Shown here piece after piece: positions 1-9,286 of a DNA stretch of 64,000 bases (positions are counted from its first letter, which is position 1; the number at the start of each line of letters is the position of its first letter). The DNA is taken from contig JAXLXO010000032.1 of assembly GCA_046327915.1 (NCBI GenBank), forward strand, positions 7,410 to 71,409. The letters are read 5' to 3'. Made by a program: the position numbers and the translations under genes. The DNA is from VGTK01 sp046327915. GTDB taxonomy: Bacteria > Desulfobacterota > Binatia > UBA12015. The notes below the pieces were generated by a model. The model did not search any database, had not been told where the DNA came from, and saw nothing but the letters and a program-made list of their open reading frames with translations.

Positions 1-2228
1 CGACCGGCCCCGTCGGCCGCGGCCATCTGCGTGACCGGCGAGCCGGGCAGGCACTGCAGCGAGATCACGTCGGTGTCCGAGCGCCGATCGCTGGAGCGCG
101 CCTTGAGGCCGACCCGGATCCGCGTCGGCCTCAGCGCGCCTGTTCCGCTCTCCCCGAGCGGCACCTCGACGTCGGTCGGCGCCGTGCAGTGGTTCGGCGA
201 GACGTTCGCGAGCGGGCTCCGCGGCCCGATGCCGAGCTCGCCGCCCGAGCCGAACGCAGACGCGAGCCGTTCGTGGACCGAGCGCTCGAGCGCCTTCCTG
301 CTGGCCTTGCGCGGCGCCGTGATCTCGAGGTGCTGCACGTCGCTCGGCGTGCAGCCCGCGAGCCGGGCATCCTCGGTGTTGATGCACAGCGAAACCGAGA
401 ACGTGCAGGCGCCGTCGGCCACGCCGTCGGCGTCGCAGGCGTCGCCGTCCCGACAGCGGATGCTGCGCGACGGAACGCCACGCGGATCGCGCGGCGGTGC
501 GGGCAGGACCGCGAACTCGACCAGGCAATCCGCGCTCGACCCGCCGCCGGTGATGCACTCGTTCGCCGGGGCGTCGCCCTCGCAGACCGGGGCTCCCGAG
601 CGGCGCTCGGAGACCACGACCGCTCGCCCGGCACGGACGTCCGCCAGCGACGTCTCGCTCCCGTCGGGCCACGACACGCGCAGCTCTTCGACGCTGCCGG
701 CGTCGCCGAGGCCGAAGTGCGCCTCGGCGGGATTCTGCGACTCGAAGTTCGTTCCCGCGCGCAGCTCGCGCATCTGCGTGACGCCACCGGTCGTCGCACG
801 GATCCGCGCCCCGATGCCGCTCCGGTTGCGTCCCGCCGCATTGAGCTTGACGTCGAGGTGTCCGCTCTCGTTGCCGCCATCGTTGCGGAACAGGCGCGGC
901 GAGCCGTTGTTGTTCGAGAAGAACAGATCGAGGTCACCGTCGCGATCGTAGTCGAAGGCGACCACGCCGCGGCCCTGTCCACGATCCGCGATGCCGAGCA
1001 TCTCGGCGCCCTCGCTGAACGTTCCGTCGCCGTTCGAGAGGAAGCACCGCGCCGGATCGTCGTGGAACTCGAACGACTGCTCGTCGTCGAGCGGCCCCCA
1101 CCCGTTGACGTGTACCAGGTCGAGGTGGGTGTCGTTGTTCAGGTCGGCGAACGTCGCGCCCCAGCCCCACCAGCCGACCCGGACGCCGGCATCGTCGGTC
1201 GCGTCGCTGAAGTTGCCCGCGCCGTCGTTGCGGTACAGGCGGTTGCCGGTGATGCCCCAGTTGCCCTCGACGATGCCGTTCGGATCCCAGATGCTGGTCA
1301 CGAACCAGTCGAGGTCGCCGTCGTTGTCGTAGTCGCCGATCGCCGAGCCCATGCCGTTCTCGTCGTTGACGACGGCCGTGTCGGTCACGTCCTCGAACGT
1401 CCCGTCGCCGCGGTTGCGCAGCACGCGCGATCCCATGAAGTCGACCGTGACGAGCAGGTCGAGCCAGCCGTCCGAGTCGATGTCGACGAAGTTGCCCGTG
1501 AACGACAGGTCGAGCTCCGGCACGTCGTACATGCGCGTCGCGAGAATCGGGATCCCGGCGGCGAGGCTCACGTCGGTGAAGCCGCCGCTGCCGTCGTTGC
1601 GCCACAGCTGTCCGCCCGACGCGTGGCTGTTGAGAAAGCGGCTCGACCAGCGCGACACGAAGAGGTCGAGGTCGCCGTCGCGGTCGTAGTCGCCGAAGCT
1701 GGCGGAGAAGCTGTGCAGCTGCGGCAGCAGCAGTCCGGATCCCGCGGTGATGTCCTCGAAGGTCCCGTCGCCGCGGTTGCGGAGCAGCACCGGCTGCGTG
1801 CCGTCGAAGCCGACGACGATCAGGTCGCGCCAGCCGTCGCCGTCGACGTCACCGAACGTCGCCGACGAGTAGCGGCCGGGTCCGACCGCGACGCCGGCCT
1901 GCTCGGCGACGTCGGTGAACGTGCCGTCGCCGCGATTGCGGAAGAGGTGCGCGGGTCCGAGATCGCCCCGCACGACGAACAGGTCGGGATATCCGTCCCG
2001 GTCGTAGTCGGCCGCCGCGACGCCGCCGGCGACGATGCCCGGCTCCAGATACATCCCGGCGGTCGCGTAGCCGTGCGTCGTGGCGAGACCGGCCGAATCG
2101 GTCACGTCGGTGAAGGTCAGCGCATCGGCAGCGGCCGGAGCTGCGAGGATGGCGGCTGCCATCAGCGTCCTTGCCAGAAATCGGAGGCGCGACCCGTGCC
2201 GCGGAAGAGCAGAATCAGGGGACGGCAT
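1..2228 (-). CDS. CRTAC1/FG-GAP repeat protein with UnbV/ASPIC domain, 3' end outside window
   Basis: Exported protein of the CRTAC1 type, C-terminus missing at the window edge. From the ATG at 2228 the N-terminus is basic, then hydrophobic and alanine-rich up to about residue 36, a likely Sec signal peptide; an in-frame ATG at 2162 would cut off the basic part. The body is a chain of FG-GAP/VCBS units with Asp-rich loops such as DYDRDGDLDLF and RNRGDGTFEDV, the calcium-binding beta-propeller pattern. It ends in a UnbV/ASPIC domain (LRVSWPDGSE). A further segment of about 150 residues follows with a cysteine cluster (IRCRDGDACDADG) of unknown role. The gene starts 32 bp after the binding-protein gene on the same strand, so co-transcription is possible. 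Substrate unknown; extracellular or periplasmic location inferred. Confidence 0.85.
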   Translation of the reverse strand, partial: MPSPDSALPRHGSRLRFLARTLMAAAILAAPAAADALTFTDVTDSAGLATTHGYATAGMYLEPGIVAGGVAAADYDRDGYPDLFVVRGDLGPAHLFRNRGDGTFTDVAEQAGVAVGPGRYSSATFGDVDGDGWRDLIVVGFDGTQPVLLRNRGDGTFEDITAGSGLLLPQLHSFSASFGDYDRDGDLDLFVSRWSSRFLNSHASGGQLWRNDGSGGFTDVSLAAGIPILATRMYDVPELDLSFTGNFVDIDSDGWLDLLVTVDFMGSRVLRNRGDGTFEDVTDTAVVNDENGMGSAIGDYDNDGDLDWFVTSIWDPNGIVEGNWGITGNRLYRNDGAGNFSDATDDAGVRVGWWGWGATFADLNNDTHLDLVHVNGWGPLDDEQSFEFHDDPARCFLSNGDGTFSEGAEMLGIADRGQGRGVVAFDYDRDGDLDLFFSNNNGSPRLFRNDGGNESGHLDVKLNAAGRNRSGIGARIRATTGGVTQMRELRAGTNFESQNPAEAHFGLGDAGSVEELRVSWPDGSETSLADVRAGRAVVVSERRSGAPVCEGDAPANECITGGGSSADCLVEFAVLPAPPRDPRGVPSRSIRCRDGDACDADGVADGACTFSVSLCINTEDARLAGCTPSDVQHLEITAPRKASRKALERSVHERLASAFGSGGELGIGPRSPLANVSPNHCTAPTDVEVPLGESGTGALRPTRIRVGLKARSSDRRSDTDVISLQCLPGSPVTQMAAADGAG

Positions 2229-2260
2229 GCAGCGTTCCTGCAACGCCGTGCCGACCGCTG

Positions 2261-3115
2261 TCAATGCCCGATGTCGGGCGGTGCCGCGGGCCGTGCCGTC
2301 GCAGCCGTGGCTGTCGCCTCGGACTTCTGACCGTAACGGGCCAGGATGCGCGCGAGCTCACCGCTCTCGCGCATCCTGCGCATCCCGTCGGCGAGCATCT
2401 TCGCGTGCTCGGCCGCGTGCTCCTCGTGCGGGCCGAAGGCGACGAACACCTCGGTGTCCTCGAGCACGCCCGCGGGCGCGACGGCGCCGGTCTGGTTGGT
2501 CTTGTCGAGGAAGTATCGCATCACCGCCGGGTCCTCGAGCAGGACGGAGACCCGTCCCTGCACCAGCTTCGCGACGTTCTTCTCGAGCGCGTCCTCGCCG
2601 GTCGAGAGCTGCACGCGCCTGGTGTCCGAGCGGTGCTGCGCGATGTACTTGTCGGCGGTGTCGCCGTACGAGTAGTCGAGGATGACTCCCAGCGTGGCCG
2701 CGTCGAGCGAAGCCGGTCCCGCGTACTTCCACGAACTGCCGGGCTTCACGAAGGCCTGCGTTCCGGCGGCGAAGCCGGTGCCGTCCGCGTAGTGGAAGTC
2801 GGGCGCCTCGGAGCGGATCGCGCCGAGGATCGCCGAGTACCGGCCGGCGCGGGTGTCACGGATGGCGCGCGCCCACGGCACGATCTTGTAGTCGACGGTG
2901 AAGCCCTGCGGCTCGAAGACCTTCTTCACGATCTCGACGAGGAAGCCGGGCTTCTCGTCACCGGGGGTGCAGTTGTAGGGACACCACTCGTCGGCGACCA
3001 GGGTGAGGGTCTCCGCCCCGGCAGTCGCCACCGGGGACAGCACGGCGAGCGCCAGTCCGAGCACCACCGCGGCGCTGCTTCCGCCGCGCCGGAGACCTCT
3101 TCCGATCGACCACAT
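2261..3115 (-). CDS. periplasmic substrate-binding protein (SBP_bac_3-like)
   Basis: A 284-residue exported protein with a clear signal peptide (residues 1 to about 34, ending ATAGA). The mature part begins LTLVADEWCPYNC, the first strand of the periplasmic amino-acid-type binding fold, and continues with a PWARAI motif typical of orphan family-3 solute-binding proteins. No permease or ATPase gene lies nearby, so an ABC uptake role is not supported. The divergent neighbour is a membrane hybrid histidine kinase, 147 bp away, so it may instead present a ligand to that sensor; this is inference. The C-terminus after about residue 265 is Ala/Thr/Pro-rich and probably disordered. Ligand unknown. 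Confidence 0.85.
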   Translation of the reverse strand: MWSIGRGLRRGGSSAAVVLGLALAVLSPVATAGAETLTLVADEWCPYNCTPGDEKPGFLVEIVKKVFEPQGFTVDYKIVPWARAIRDTRAGRYSAILGAIRSEAPDFHYADGTGFAAGTQAFVKPGSSWKYAGPASLDAATLGVILDYSYGDTADKYIAQHRSDTRRVQLSTGEDALEKNVAKLVQGRVSVLLEDPAVMRYFLDKTNQTGAVAPAGVLEDTEVFVAFGPHEEHAAEHAKMLADGMRRMRESGELARILARYGQKSEATATAATARPAAPPDIGH

Positions 3116-3262
3116 CCGCTCGGGCTATCGGCCGTGACGGGCCGCTGCATGACACCCTCAACTCCCGGCGGGTGCGCGTCGATACGACGGAAGATGTCGG
3201 TGACGAGCCCCTGCGGCCGCTTCTGAGCCACGACAAGGGGCCGACCGCCGGAACGCTTCGCG

Positions 3263-5170
3263 ATGGTCGCCACAGCCCAGCCACGAAGAAGTCTGAAGGT
3301 ACGCCTCGCGTGGGCGATCGGTACCGCTGCGACCGTCATCGCGGTCGCCTACTTCGTCGTCACGCTGACGATGACCTGGCGCGACCTGCGCCGCTCGCTC
3401 TTCGAGCGCGCCGACACCACGGCCGACGTCCTCGCGAGCTCGCTGACGCACCCGATGTGGGAAATCGACATGGACCAGGTCGTCTTCCTGCTCGACGCCG
3501 CGTACGAGAATCGCGACGTCGCCGCCGCGTGGGTCGACGACGAGCGCGGCCACCGCTACGCCAGCATCGGCGAGGAGCTCCCCGCGGACGAGTCCATCGT
3601 CGCGACCGTCCCGATCGTCAAGGGCAGCGAGGGCGCCGGCCAGAAGCTCGGCGAGGTCACTGTGGTGCTCTCGCTGCGCACGGTGAAGGAGGCGTTCCAG
3701 CGGCAGCTGCTGTCGAGCGCCATCGCGCTCGTCGGTGTGCTCGGCATGATGGTGCTGGTGCTCTTCAGGCTGCTGCCGCGCTTCACCGGGCCGATCGAGC
3801 AGATGAGCGAAGCCGTCGGCCGCTACGCGCAGGGTGAGAAGAAGGTCGAGCTGCCGGCCGTCGACACCGACGACGAGGTCGGCAACCTGTCGCGCTCGCT
3901 GCGCGACATGATGACCGAGATCGACGCCTTCGAGGACGCGCTGCACGAGAAGGTCGACGAGCTCGCGATCGCGAAGGAGCTCGCCGACTCCGCCGAGAAG
4001 ACCAAGCGCGAGTTCCTCGCCACGATGAGCCACGAGCTGCGCACGCCGATGAACGGCATCCTCGGCATGACGGAGCTGCTGATCGGCGTCGAGACCGACG
4101 GCGAGCGCCGCGAGCAGCTCGCGACGATCAAGAGCTCCGCCGACCTGCTGCTCGAGATGGTCAACGACATCCTCGACTTCTCGCTCGCCGAGTCCGGGCG
4201 CCTCGAGATCCGTGCGACGCCGTTCTCGCTGCGCGCCTGCGTTTCGAGCGTCGCGACGCTGCACGGGCAGGCGATGGCGCAGAAGGAGCTGCGCTTCACC
4301 ACGCACTTCGGCGACGAGCTGCCGGACCGCGTGTCGGGCGACGCGGTGCGCATCCGCCAGGTGCTCACCAACCTGCTCGGCAACGCGCAGAAGTTCACGC
4401 CGGAAGGCGGACGCGTGGCACTCGACGTCGGTGCGATCCGCGACGAGGGCGACCGCTGCGTGCTGCGCTTCGCCGTCTCCGACACCGGCATCGGCATTCC
4501 CGGCCCCAGGCAGTCGGCGATCTTCCACGCGTTCACGCAGCTCGACGGCAGCCACTCGCGCCGCTTCGGTGGCACGGGCCTCGGCCTCGCGATCGCCAAC
4601 CACCTCGTGCGACTGATGGGCGGCGAGCTGCGCGTCACCAGCCAGACGGACCGCGGCAGCACGTTCTGGTTCACGGTGCCGGTCGAGAAGGTCGCCGCAC
4701 CCGCCGAGGCACCGGCACCCGCCCCGCGCGAGGCCGCCCGGGAGCGCGCCACGACGCCGCTGCGCGTGCTGCTGGCCGAGGACAATCGCGTCAATCAGAA
4801 GGTCGCGGTGCGCGCGCTCGAGCGCTGCGGACACCAGGTGGTCGTGGTCGACGACGGCGCGCAGGCGGTGCGCGCGGTCTCCGAGCAGGCGCCCTTCGAC
4901 TGCGTGCTGATGGACCTGCAGATGCCGGAGATGGACGGCACCGAGGCGACCCGCGCCATCCGCGAGCGCGAGCGCGAGACCGGCAAGCACCTGCGCATCA
5001 TCGCGCTCACCGCGAACGTGATGGCGGGCGATCGCGAGGCGTGCCTCGACGCGGGGACGGACGACTACCTCGCGAAGCCGCTCAAGCTGCCGGAGCTGGA
5101 AGCGGTCCTGCAGCGCGCGATCGAAGAGCGTGCCGCACGCTGGGACACGTTGCAGACGTCCGCCGCCTGA
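3263..5170 (+). CDS. hybrid sensor histidine kinase with C-terminal receiver
   Basis: A 635-residue inner-membrane kinase. TM1 is at about residues 12-34; a short periplasmic loop follows; TM2 is at about 152-174; then comes a HAMP linker. The HisKA domain has the phospho-accepting His257 in MSHELRTPMNG. The HATPase domain shows the N box (NLLGNAQKF), G1 box (DTGIGIPG) and G2 box (GGTGLGLAI). After an Ala/Pro-rich linker there is a receiver with Asp551 in LMDLQMPEMDG and the conserved Lys in YLAKPLK. No separate response regulator lies next to it, so output probably passes through a phosphotransfer protein encoded elsewhere. It is divergent from the binding protein, which could supply its ligand. 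Confidence 0.93.
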   Translation: MVATAQPRRSLKVRLAWAIGTAATVIAVAYFVVTLTMTWRDLRRSLFERADTTADVLASSLTHPMWEIDMDQVVFLLDAAYENRDVAAAWVDDERGHRYASIGEELPADESIVATVPIVKGSEGAGQKLGEVTVVLSLRTVKEAFQRQLLSSAIALVGVLGMMVLVLFRLLPRFTGPIEQMSEAVGRYAQGEKKVELPAVDTDDEVGNLSRSLRDMMTEIDAFEDALHEKVDELAIAKELADSAEKTKREFLATMSHELRTPMNGILGMTELLIGVETDGERREQLATIKSSADLLLEMVNDILDFSLAESGRLEIRATPFSLRACVSSVATLHGQAMAQKELRFTTHFGDELPDRVSGDAVRIRQVLTNLLGNAQKFTPEGGRVALDVGAIRDEGDRCVLRFAVSDTGIGIPGPRQSAIFHAFTQLDGSHSRRFGGTGLGLAIANHLVRLMGGELRVTSQTDRGSTFWFTVPVEKVAAPAEAPAPAPREAARERATTPLRVLLAEDNRVNQKVAVRALERCGHQVVVVDDGAQAVRAVSEQAPFDCVLMDLQMPEMDGTEATRAIRERERETGKHLRIIALTANVMAGDREACLDAGTDDYLAKPLKLPELEAVLQRAIEERAARWDTLQTSAA

Positions 5171-5179
5171 GCCGGACGC

Positions 5180-5193
5180 GCCGCGTACGCGGC
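5180..5193. terminator. 14-bp perfect GC palindrome after the kinase gene
   Basis: The sequence gccgcgtacgcggc is self-complementary and lies 10 bp past the kinase stop. It could fold as a short transcript-end hairpin, but there is no T-run, so a terminator role is weak inference. Confidence 0.3.
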
Positions 5194-5355
5194 CCGGACC
5201 CCGTCGCGCGATGGGGGAGATGCCCCATCGATACGGTGCGTCCGTTTTCGCCGCCGTGTTGACCCGTCTCGACGGCCGCGCTTGACTCGCGCCTTCCGCG
5301 TGAAGGCGCAGCCCGCGCGGCTCATTCCCGGCGACGTCCGGGCGAGGGAGACATC

Positions 5356-6687
5356 ATGCCAATCGGTCGGACGCTGATCGCCATCGTCACGTGCGTGCTC
5401 GCGACGCTCGCCCTGCCCGCGCGCAGCCACGCGCTGTTCCACATCTCGGTCATCGACGAGATGCTCGCCAGCATCGACGGCGACCCGGAGCAGCAGTTCG
5501 TCGAGGTGAAGATGCTCTTCGCCGCGCAGAACCTGACGAAGAACGCGGTGATCGCGGCGTTCGACGCGAACGGCGTCTACGTCGAGGACATCCTCGTCAT
5601 CCCCGACAACGTGCCCACCGGCGAGAACGGCGCGCGCTGGATCGCGGCGACCGAGGCGTTCCAGACCGCGCACGGCTTCACGGCGGACTTCACGATGCCG
5701 GCGAAGATCCCGCTCGGCGGCGGCATGGTGTGCTGGGGCGCGCCGGGCATCGCGGCGCCCGATCCGGCGAGCTGGGACCACACGAAGCCCGACAACTACG
5801 TCGACTGCCTCGCCTACGGCACGTACGCGGGACCGACCAACGAGAAGATCGGCAACCCGACGCCGCTCGTCGCCGAAGGGCACAGCCTGGTCCGTCAGTC
5901 GGAGACCGACGACAACGCGGCCGACTTCGCCTGCGCGGCGGTCGCGACGCCGACCAACAACGCGGGGCAGAGCGTCGACGTCGACGCCTCGACCGCCTGC
6001 GAGGAGACGCGCGCCTCGGGCATCCAGGTGGCGCCCGATCCCCGCTTCGTGCTCGTCAACAAGGACGTCGGCCCGCAGCGCTGGACCATCGTGCGGAGCC
6101 TCAACACCGTGACCGGGAACGTGTTCTCGCAGGACGGCGGCGACCCGCTGTTTCTCTACTGCACGCGGCAGTCCGAGCAGGGCTCGGACCTGGTCCTCGA
6201 GTGCTCCGGTGCCGGCGCGTGCTCGGAGACGGAGTGTCCACCGTTCGAGTTCATCGCGAACGTGACGCTGCCGACGTCCTTCTTCGAGCCGCCGACGAAC
6301 GACCCCGCCATCGCGGCCGCGATCGGGGCCGCCGTCGCGAGCGCCCGGCCGGCCACCGCCGCACGACCGTCGGGAATTCTCGCACGGCAGTCCGGCATCC
6401 AGATCGCGCCCGACATGGAGCGCGTGCTCGTCAACAAGGACGTCGCGAACCAGCGCTGGAGCATCATGCGCGAGCTCGAGACCGGCAAGATCACCGGCAA
6501 CGTCTTCGTCACCGACGGCGGCGCGCCGCTCTTCCTGTACTGCGAGCAGACCGGCGAGGGCGCCGATTCGTACGACCTGCGCTGCTCGGGCGCGGACTCG
6601 TGCTCGGCCATGACCTGCCCCACCTTCGAGTTCATCGCCGACGTGACGCTGCCGAAGTCGTTCTTCGCGGTGCCGGGCGGCAGCTGA
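5356..6687 (+). CDS. exported protein of unknown function with a tandem ~92-residue domain
   Basis: A 443-residue protein with a signal peptide (about residues 1-27, ending RSHA). The first ~200 residues contain a strand-rich region (ISVIDEMLASIDGDPEQQFVEV) that recalls lamin-tail or LTD-like exported domains; this is a weak resemblance. From residue 221 to ~312 and again from 346 to ~442 the same domain is present twice: each copy runs SGIQ(V/I)APD, VLVNKDV, QRW(T/S)I, TGNVF, DGG.PLFLYC, C.GA..CS...CP.FEFIA(N/D)VTLP.SFF. Conserved cysteines suggest disulfide-bonded domains outside the cytoplasm. The start has an upstream gggcgagggaga Shine-Dalgarno-like tract. I do not recognise the repeat family. 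Confidence 0.75.
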   Translation: MPIGRTLIAIVTCVLATLALPARSHALFHISVIDEMLASIDGDPEQQFVEVKMLFAAQNLTKNAVIAAFDANGVYVEDILVIPDNVPTGENGARWIAATEAFQTAHGFTADFTMPAKIPLGGGMVCWGAPGIAAPDPASWDHTKPDNYVDCLAYGTYAGPTNEKIGNPTPLVAEGHSLVRQSETDDNAADFACAAVATPTNNAGQSVDVDASTACEETRASGIQVAPDPRFVLVNKDVGPQRWTIVRSLNTVTGNVFSQDGGDPLFLYCTRQSEQGSDLVLECSGAGACSETECPPFEFIANVTLPTSFFEPPTNDPAIAAAIGAAVASARPATAARPSGILARQSGIQIAPDMERVLVNKDVANQRWSIMRELETGKITGNVFVTDGGAPLFLYCEQTGEGADSYDLRCSGADSCSAMTCPTFEFIADVTLPKSFFAVPGGS

Positions 6688-6753
6688 CGTCCGGGTTTTC
6701 GCCCGTAGTCCTGCCGCCGCATTCGTGATTGATTCGCGGCGGAGGGCGATTCC

Positions 6754-8022
6754 ATGAGCGACGCGATCACCGTTCCGTCGAAGGGCCAGGCGGGGGCCGA
6801 CCCGTACGCGATCCCGCTCGACCGCATCGACGTGTCGGACTCGGAGCTGTTCGAGACCGACACGCAGTGGGGCTACTTCGAGCGCCTGCGGAAGGAGGAT
6901 CCCGTCCACCTCTGCCCGGACAGCGAGTTCGGGCCGTACTGGTCGGTGACGAAGTACGAGGACGTCCTCACGGTCGAGAAGCAGCCGGAGATCTTCTCGT
7001 CCGCGCGCAGCATCGTGCTCGGCGATCCCCTGCCCGACTTCCCGCTCGAGGCCGGGTTCATCACCATGGACGGCGTCAAGCACGACGCGCACCGCAAGGT
7101 CACGCAGCCGGTCGCGGCGCCACGCAACATCACCTTCCTCGAGCCGCTGATCCGAAGGCGCATCATCGAGATCCTCGAGGAGCTTCCCGTCGGCGAGACC
7201 TTCGACTGGGTGGACCGCGTGTCGATCGAGGTCACGACGGGCATGCTCGCGACGCTGTTCGACTTCCCGTGGGAGGAGCGCCGCAAGCTGACCTTCTGGT
7301 CGGACATGGCGACCACCAGCCCCAACCTCGTCGGCTCGGTGGGCATCACGGAGGAGGAGCGTCAGGCCGCGCTGCTCGAGTGCCTCGACCGCTTCACCGC
7401 GCTCTGGAAGGAGCGTCAGCAGCCGCGCACCGACGGGCGCATCGACTTCGTCACCGCGCTCGCGACGTCGGAAGCGACGCGCGACATGGAGCCGATGGAG
7501 TACCTCGGCACGCTCGTGCTGCTGATCGTCGGCGGCAACGACACGACGCGCAACTCGATCTCCGGCGGCGTGCTCGCGCTGAACGAGAACCCGGAGCAGT
7601 ACGACAAGCTGCGCGCGCACCCCGAGCTGATCACCAACATGACGAGCGAGATCATCCGCTGGCAGACGCCGCTCGCCTACATGCGCCGCACCGCGACGCA
7701 GGACACCGAGCTCGCCGGCAAGAAGATCGCGAAGGGTGCCAAGGTCGCGATGTGGTACGTGTCCGCGAACCGCGACGAGGACGTGTTCGAGAAGCCGAAC
7801 GACTTCCTCATCGACCGCGAGAACGCGCGCGAGCACCTCGCGTTCGGACGCGGCGTCCACTTCTGCATGGGCAGCCGCATCGCGGAGATGCAGCTGCGCG
7901 TGCTGTGGGAGGAGGTGCTGCGGCGCTTCCGCCACGTCGAGGTGATGGCGCCGCCGACGCGCATCCGCTCGAACTTCGTGAAGGGCTACGCGAAGCTTCC
8001 GGTGCGCGTGCACGCGCATTGA
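6754..8022 (+). CDS. cytochrome P450
   Basis: A 422-residue soluble bacterial P450, normal length for the family. The heme-binding loop is FGRGVHFCMG with thiolate ligand Cys371. The I-helix oxygen-activation motif is GGNDTT (residues 260-265), with Asn where many P450s have Ala/Gly-Glu, and the K-helix ExxR is E299-IIR-R302. The overall pattern resembles the CYP125/142 and linalool 8-monooxygenase-like group of hydroxylases acting on steroids, terpenes or alkyl chains. The ATG follows a ggaggg ribosome-binding site 7 nt upstream. The enoyl-CoA hydratase gene begins 32 bp after the stop, so oxidation followed by beta-oxidation-type processing is plausible. No ferredoxin partner is seen in the window. 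Confidence 0.95.
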   Translation: MSDAITVPSKGQAGADPYAIPLDRIDVSDSELFETDTQWGYFERLRKEDPVHLCPDSEFGPYWSVTKYEDVLTVEKQPEIFSSARSIVLGDPLPDFPLEAGFITMDGVKHDAHRKVTQPVAAPRNITFLEPLIRRRIIEILEELPVGETFDWVDRVSIEVTTGMLATLFDFPWEERRKLTFWSDMATTSPNLVGSVGITEEERQAALLECLDRFTALWKERQQPRTDGRIDFVTALATSEATRDMEPMEYLGTLVLLIVGGNDTTRNSISGGVLALNENPEQYDKLRAHPELITNMTSEIIRWQTPLAYMRRTATQDTELAGKKIAKGAKVAMWYVSANRDEDVFEKPNDFLIDRENAREHLAFGRGVHFCMGSRIAEMQLRVLWEEVLRRFRHVEVMAPPTRIRSNFVKGYAKLPVRVHAH

Positions 8023-8054
8023 CACCTGCCAGCGCAACCCCGGAGAGCACACGC

Positions 8055-8804
8055 ATGTCCGTCGTCGTCGAGCGCCGCGAGCGCATCCTGATCGTCAAGC
8101 TCGATCGCGAGCCCAAGCGCAACGCGCTCGACGCGTCGATCACCGCGGGCCTCGACGCGGCGATGAACCGGCTCGAGGACGATCCCGAGCTGTGGTGCGG
8201 CATCCTCACCGGCGGCGAGAAGTTCTTCTCGGCCGGAGCGGATCTCGGTGCGGGTCCGGGCGAGCCGACGCCGCGCGGCGGCATCGTCGGGCTCATCAAT
8301 CGCCAACGCACCAAGCCGCTGCTCGCCGCGGTCGAGGGCTTCGCTCTCGGCGGCGGCATGGAGCTCCTGCTGTGTTGCGACCTCGTGGTCGCGGCGAGGA
8401 ACGCATCCTTCGGACTGCCCGAGCCGAAGCGCGGGCTCATGCCGGACTTCGGCGGCGCGTTCCGCGTCGCACGCATGCTGCCGGCGAACGTCGCGCGCGA
8501 GATGCTGCTCACCGGCGAGAGCATCTCCGCGGAGCGCGCCGAGCGGCTGGGCTTCGTGAACGTGATCACCGAGCCAGGACAGGCGCTCGACGGTGCGATC
8601 GCGCTCGCGGGGAAGATCTGCGCGAACGCGCCGCTCGCGGTGCGCGAGGCGCTGTCGCTGGTGAATCACGAGGTCGCGGGCGACGAGGAGCCGACCTGGG
8701 AGCGCTCGCACGCCGCGCACGCGCGGCTGCTCGCGTCGGAGGACGTGCGCGAGGGCATCACGGCGTTCTTCGAGCGCCGCCCGCCGGCCTGGCGCGGACG
8801 CTGA
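8055..8804 (+). CDS. enoyl-CoA hydratase/isomerase (crotonase family)
   Basis: A 249-residue crotonase-fold enzyme starting at ATG 8055 (MSVVVERRERIL). The first oxyanion-hole segment is FFSAGADLG and the second is GFALGGGMEL. Glutamates typical of hydratases are present at Glu103 (GGGMEL) and Glu123 (LPEPKRGLMPDFGG), supporting hydration of 2-enoyl-CoA rather than a pure isomerase or dehalogenase, although substrate class cannot be fixed. It lies 32 bp behind the P450 gene on the same strand and is probably co-transcribed, so the pair may degrade a hydroxylated side chain. Full length for the family. Confidence 0.9.
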   Translation: MSVVVERRERILIVKLDREPKRNALDASITAGLDAAMNRLEDDPELWCGILTGGEKFFSAGADLGAGPGEPTPRGGIVGLINRQRTKPLLAAVEGFALGGGMELLLCCDLVVAARNASFGLPEPKRGLMPDFGGAFRVARMLPANVAREMLLTGESISAERAERLGFVNVITEPGQALDGAIALAGKICANAPLAVREALSLVNHEVAGDEEPTWERSHAAHARLLASEDVREGITAFFERRPPAWRGR

Positions 8805-8828
8805 CGCGTCCCGCGGAACGGCCGGCGC

Positions 8829-9278
8829 TCAGCTGCCGGCGGCAGCGCGACGTCCGCGCTTCCCGGCGCCCGCCCACGCGGGAATGCCGTCGGTATTGCG
8901 CAGCACGAGCGTCTGATCGCCCTTCTTCACCTCGGCCGCGAGGACGAGCGGCTTGCCGCCGACCGTGACGCGCGAGCCCTTGACCTCGACGCGGTCACCC
9001 TTCGCGATCTTGACCGTCTGCTTGTCGACGTACCACGACGGCCCGAGCGCGACCGCCAGATCCGGACTCGCATCGGTCTTCAGGGCGAGGTGGACGCCAT
9101 ACGCCTTCCGGCTCGGGAACGACACCTGCTGCACGTCGACGACCTCGCCGCTGACCGTTTCCACCGTGGCGGGATCCCAGCGGTGACCGCCTCCGGCGCC
9201 CTGACCCGCGGCATCGAGCCCGGTCGCGAGCAGCATCGCGCCCGCGAGGAGCGCGACGATCCCCTTGATCGAACGCAT
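8829..9278 (-). CDS. small exported OB-fold-like protein
   Basis: A 149-residue protein; the start at 9278 is fixed by the aggaggt site 8 nt upstream and by the signal peptide MRSIKGIVALLAGAMLLATG. A longer reading frame upstream is ignored for that reason. The mature part is beta-rich (SGEVVDVQQVSFPSRK, KGDRVEVKGSRVTVGG, LVLRNTDGIPAWAG), which matches a widespread group of small secreted proteins, often labelled DNA-binding or MamS-like, with an OB-like barrel and a C-terminal LVLRxxxGxPxW signature. No catalytic residues are evident. It is divergent from the CoA-disulfide reductase gene (227 bp between starts). Confidence 0.75.
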   Translation of the reverse strand: MRSIKGIVALLAGAMLLATGLDAAGQGAGGGHRWDPATVETVSGEVVDVQQVSFPSRKAYGVHLALKTDASPDLAVALGPSWYVDKQTVKIAKGDRVEVKGSRVTVGGKPLVLAAEVKKGDQTLVLRNTDGIPAWAGAGKRGRRAAAGS

Positions 9279-9286
9279 CGAGGAAC

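Noticed and set aside
5065..8052. 995-codon minus-strand open frame
   Set aside because: Covers the kinase 3' end, secreted protein and P450 genes on the other strand; composition is Arg/Val/Glu-rich without motifs.
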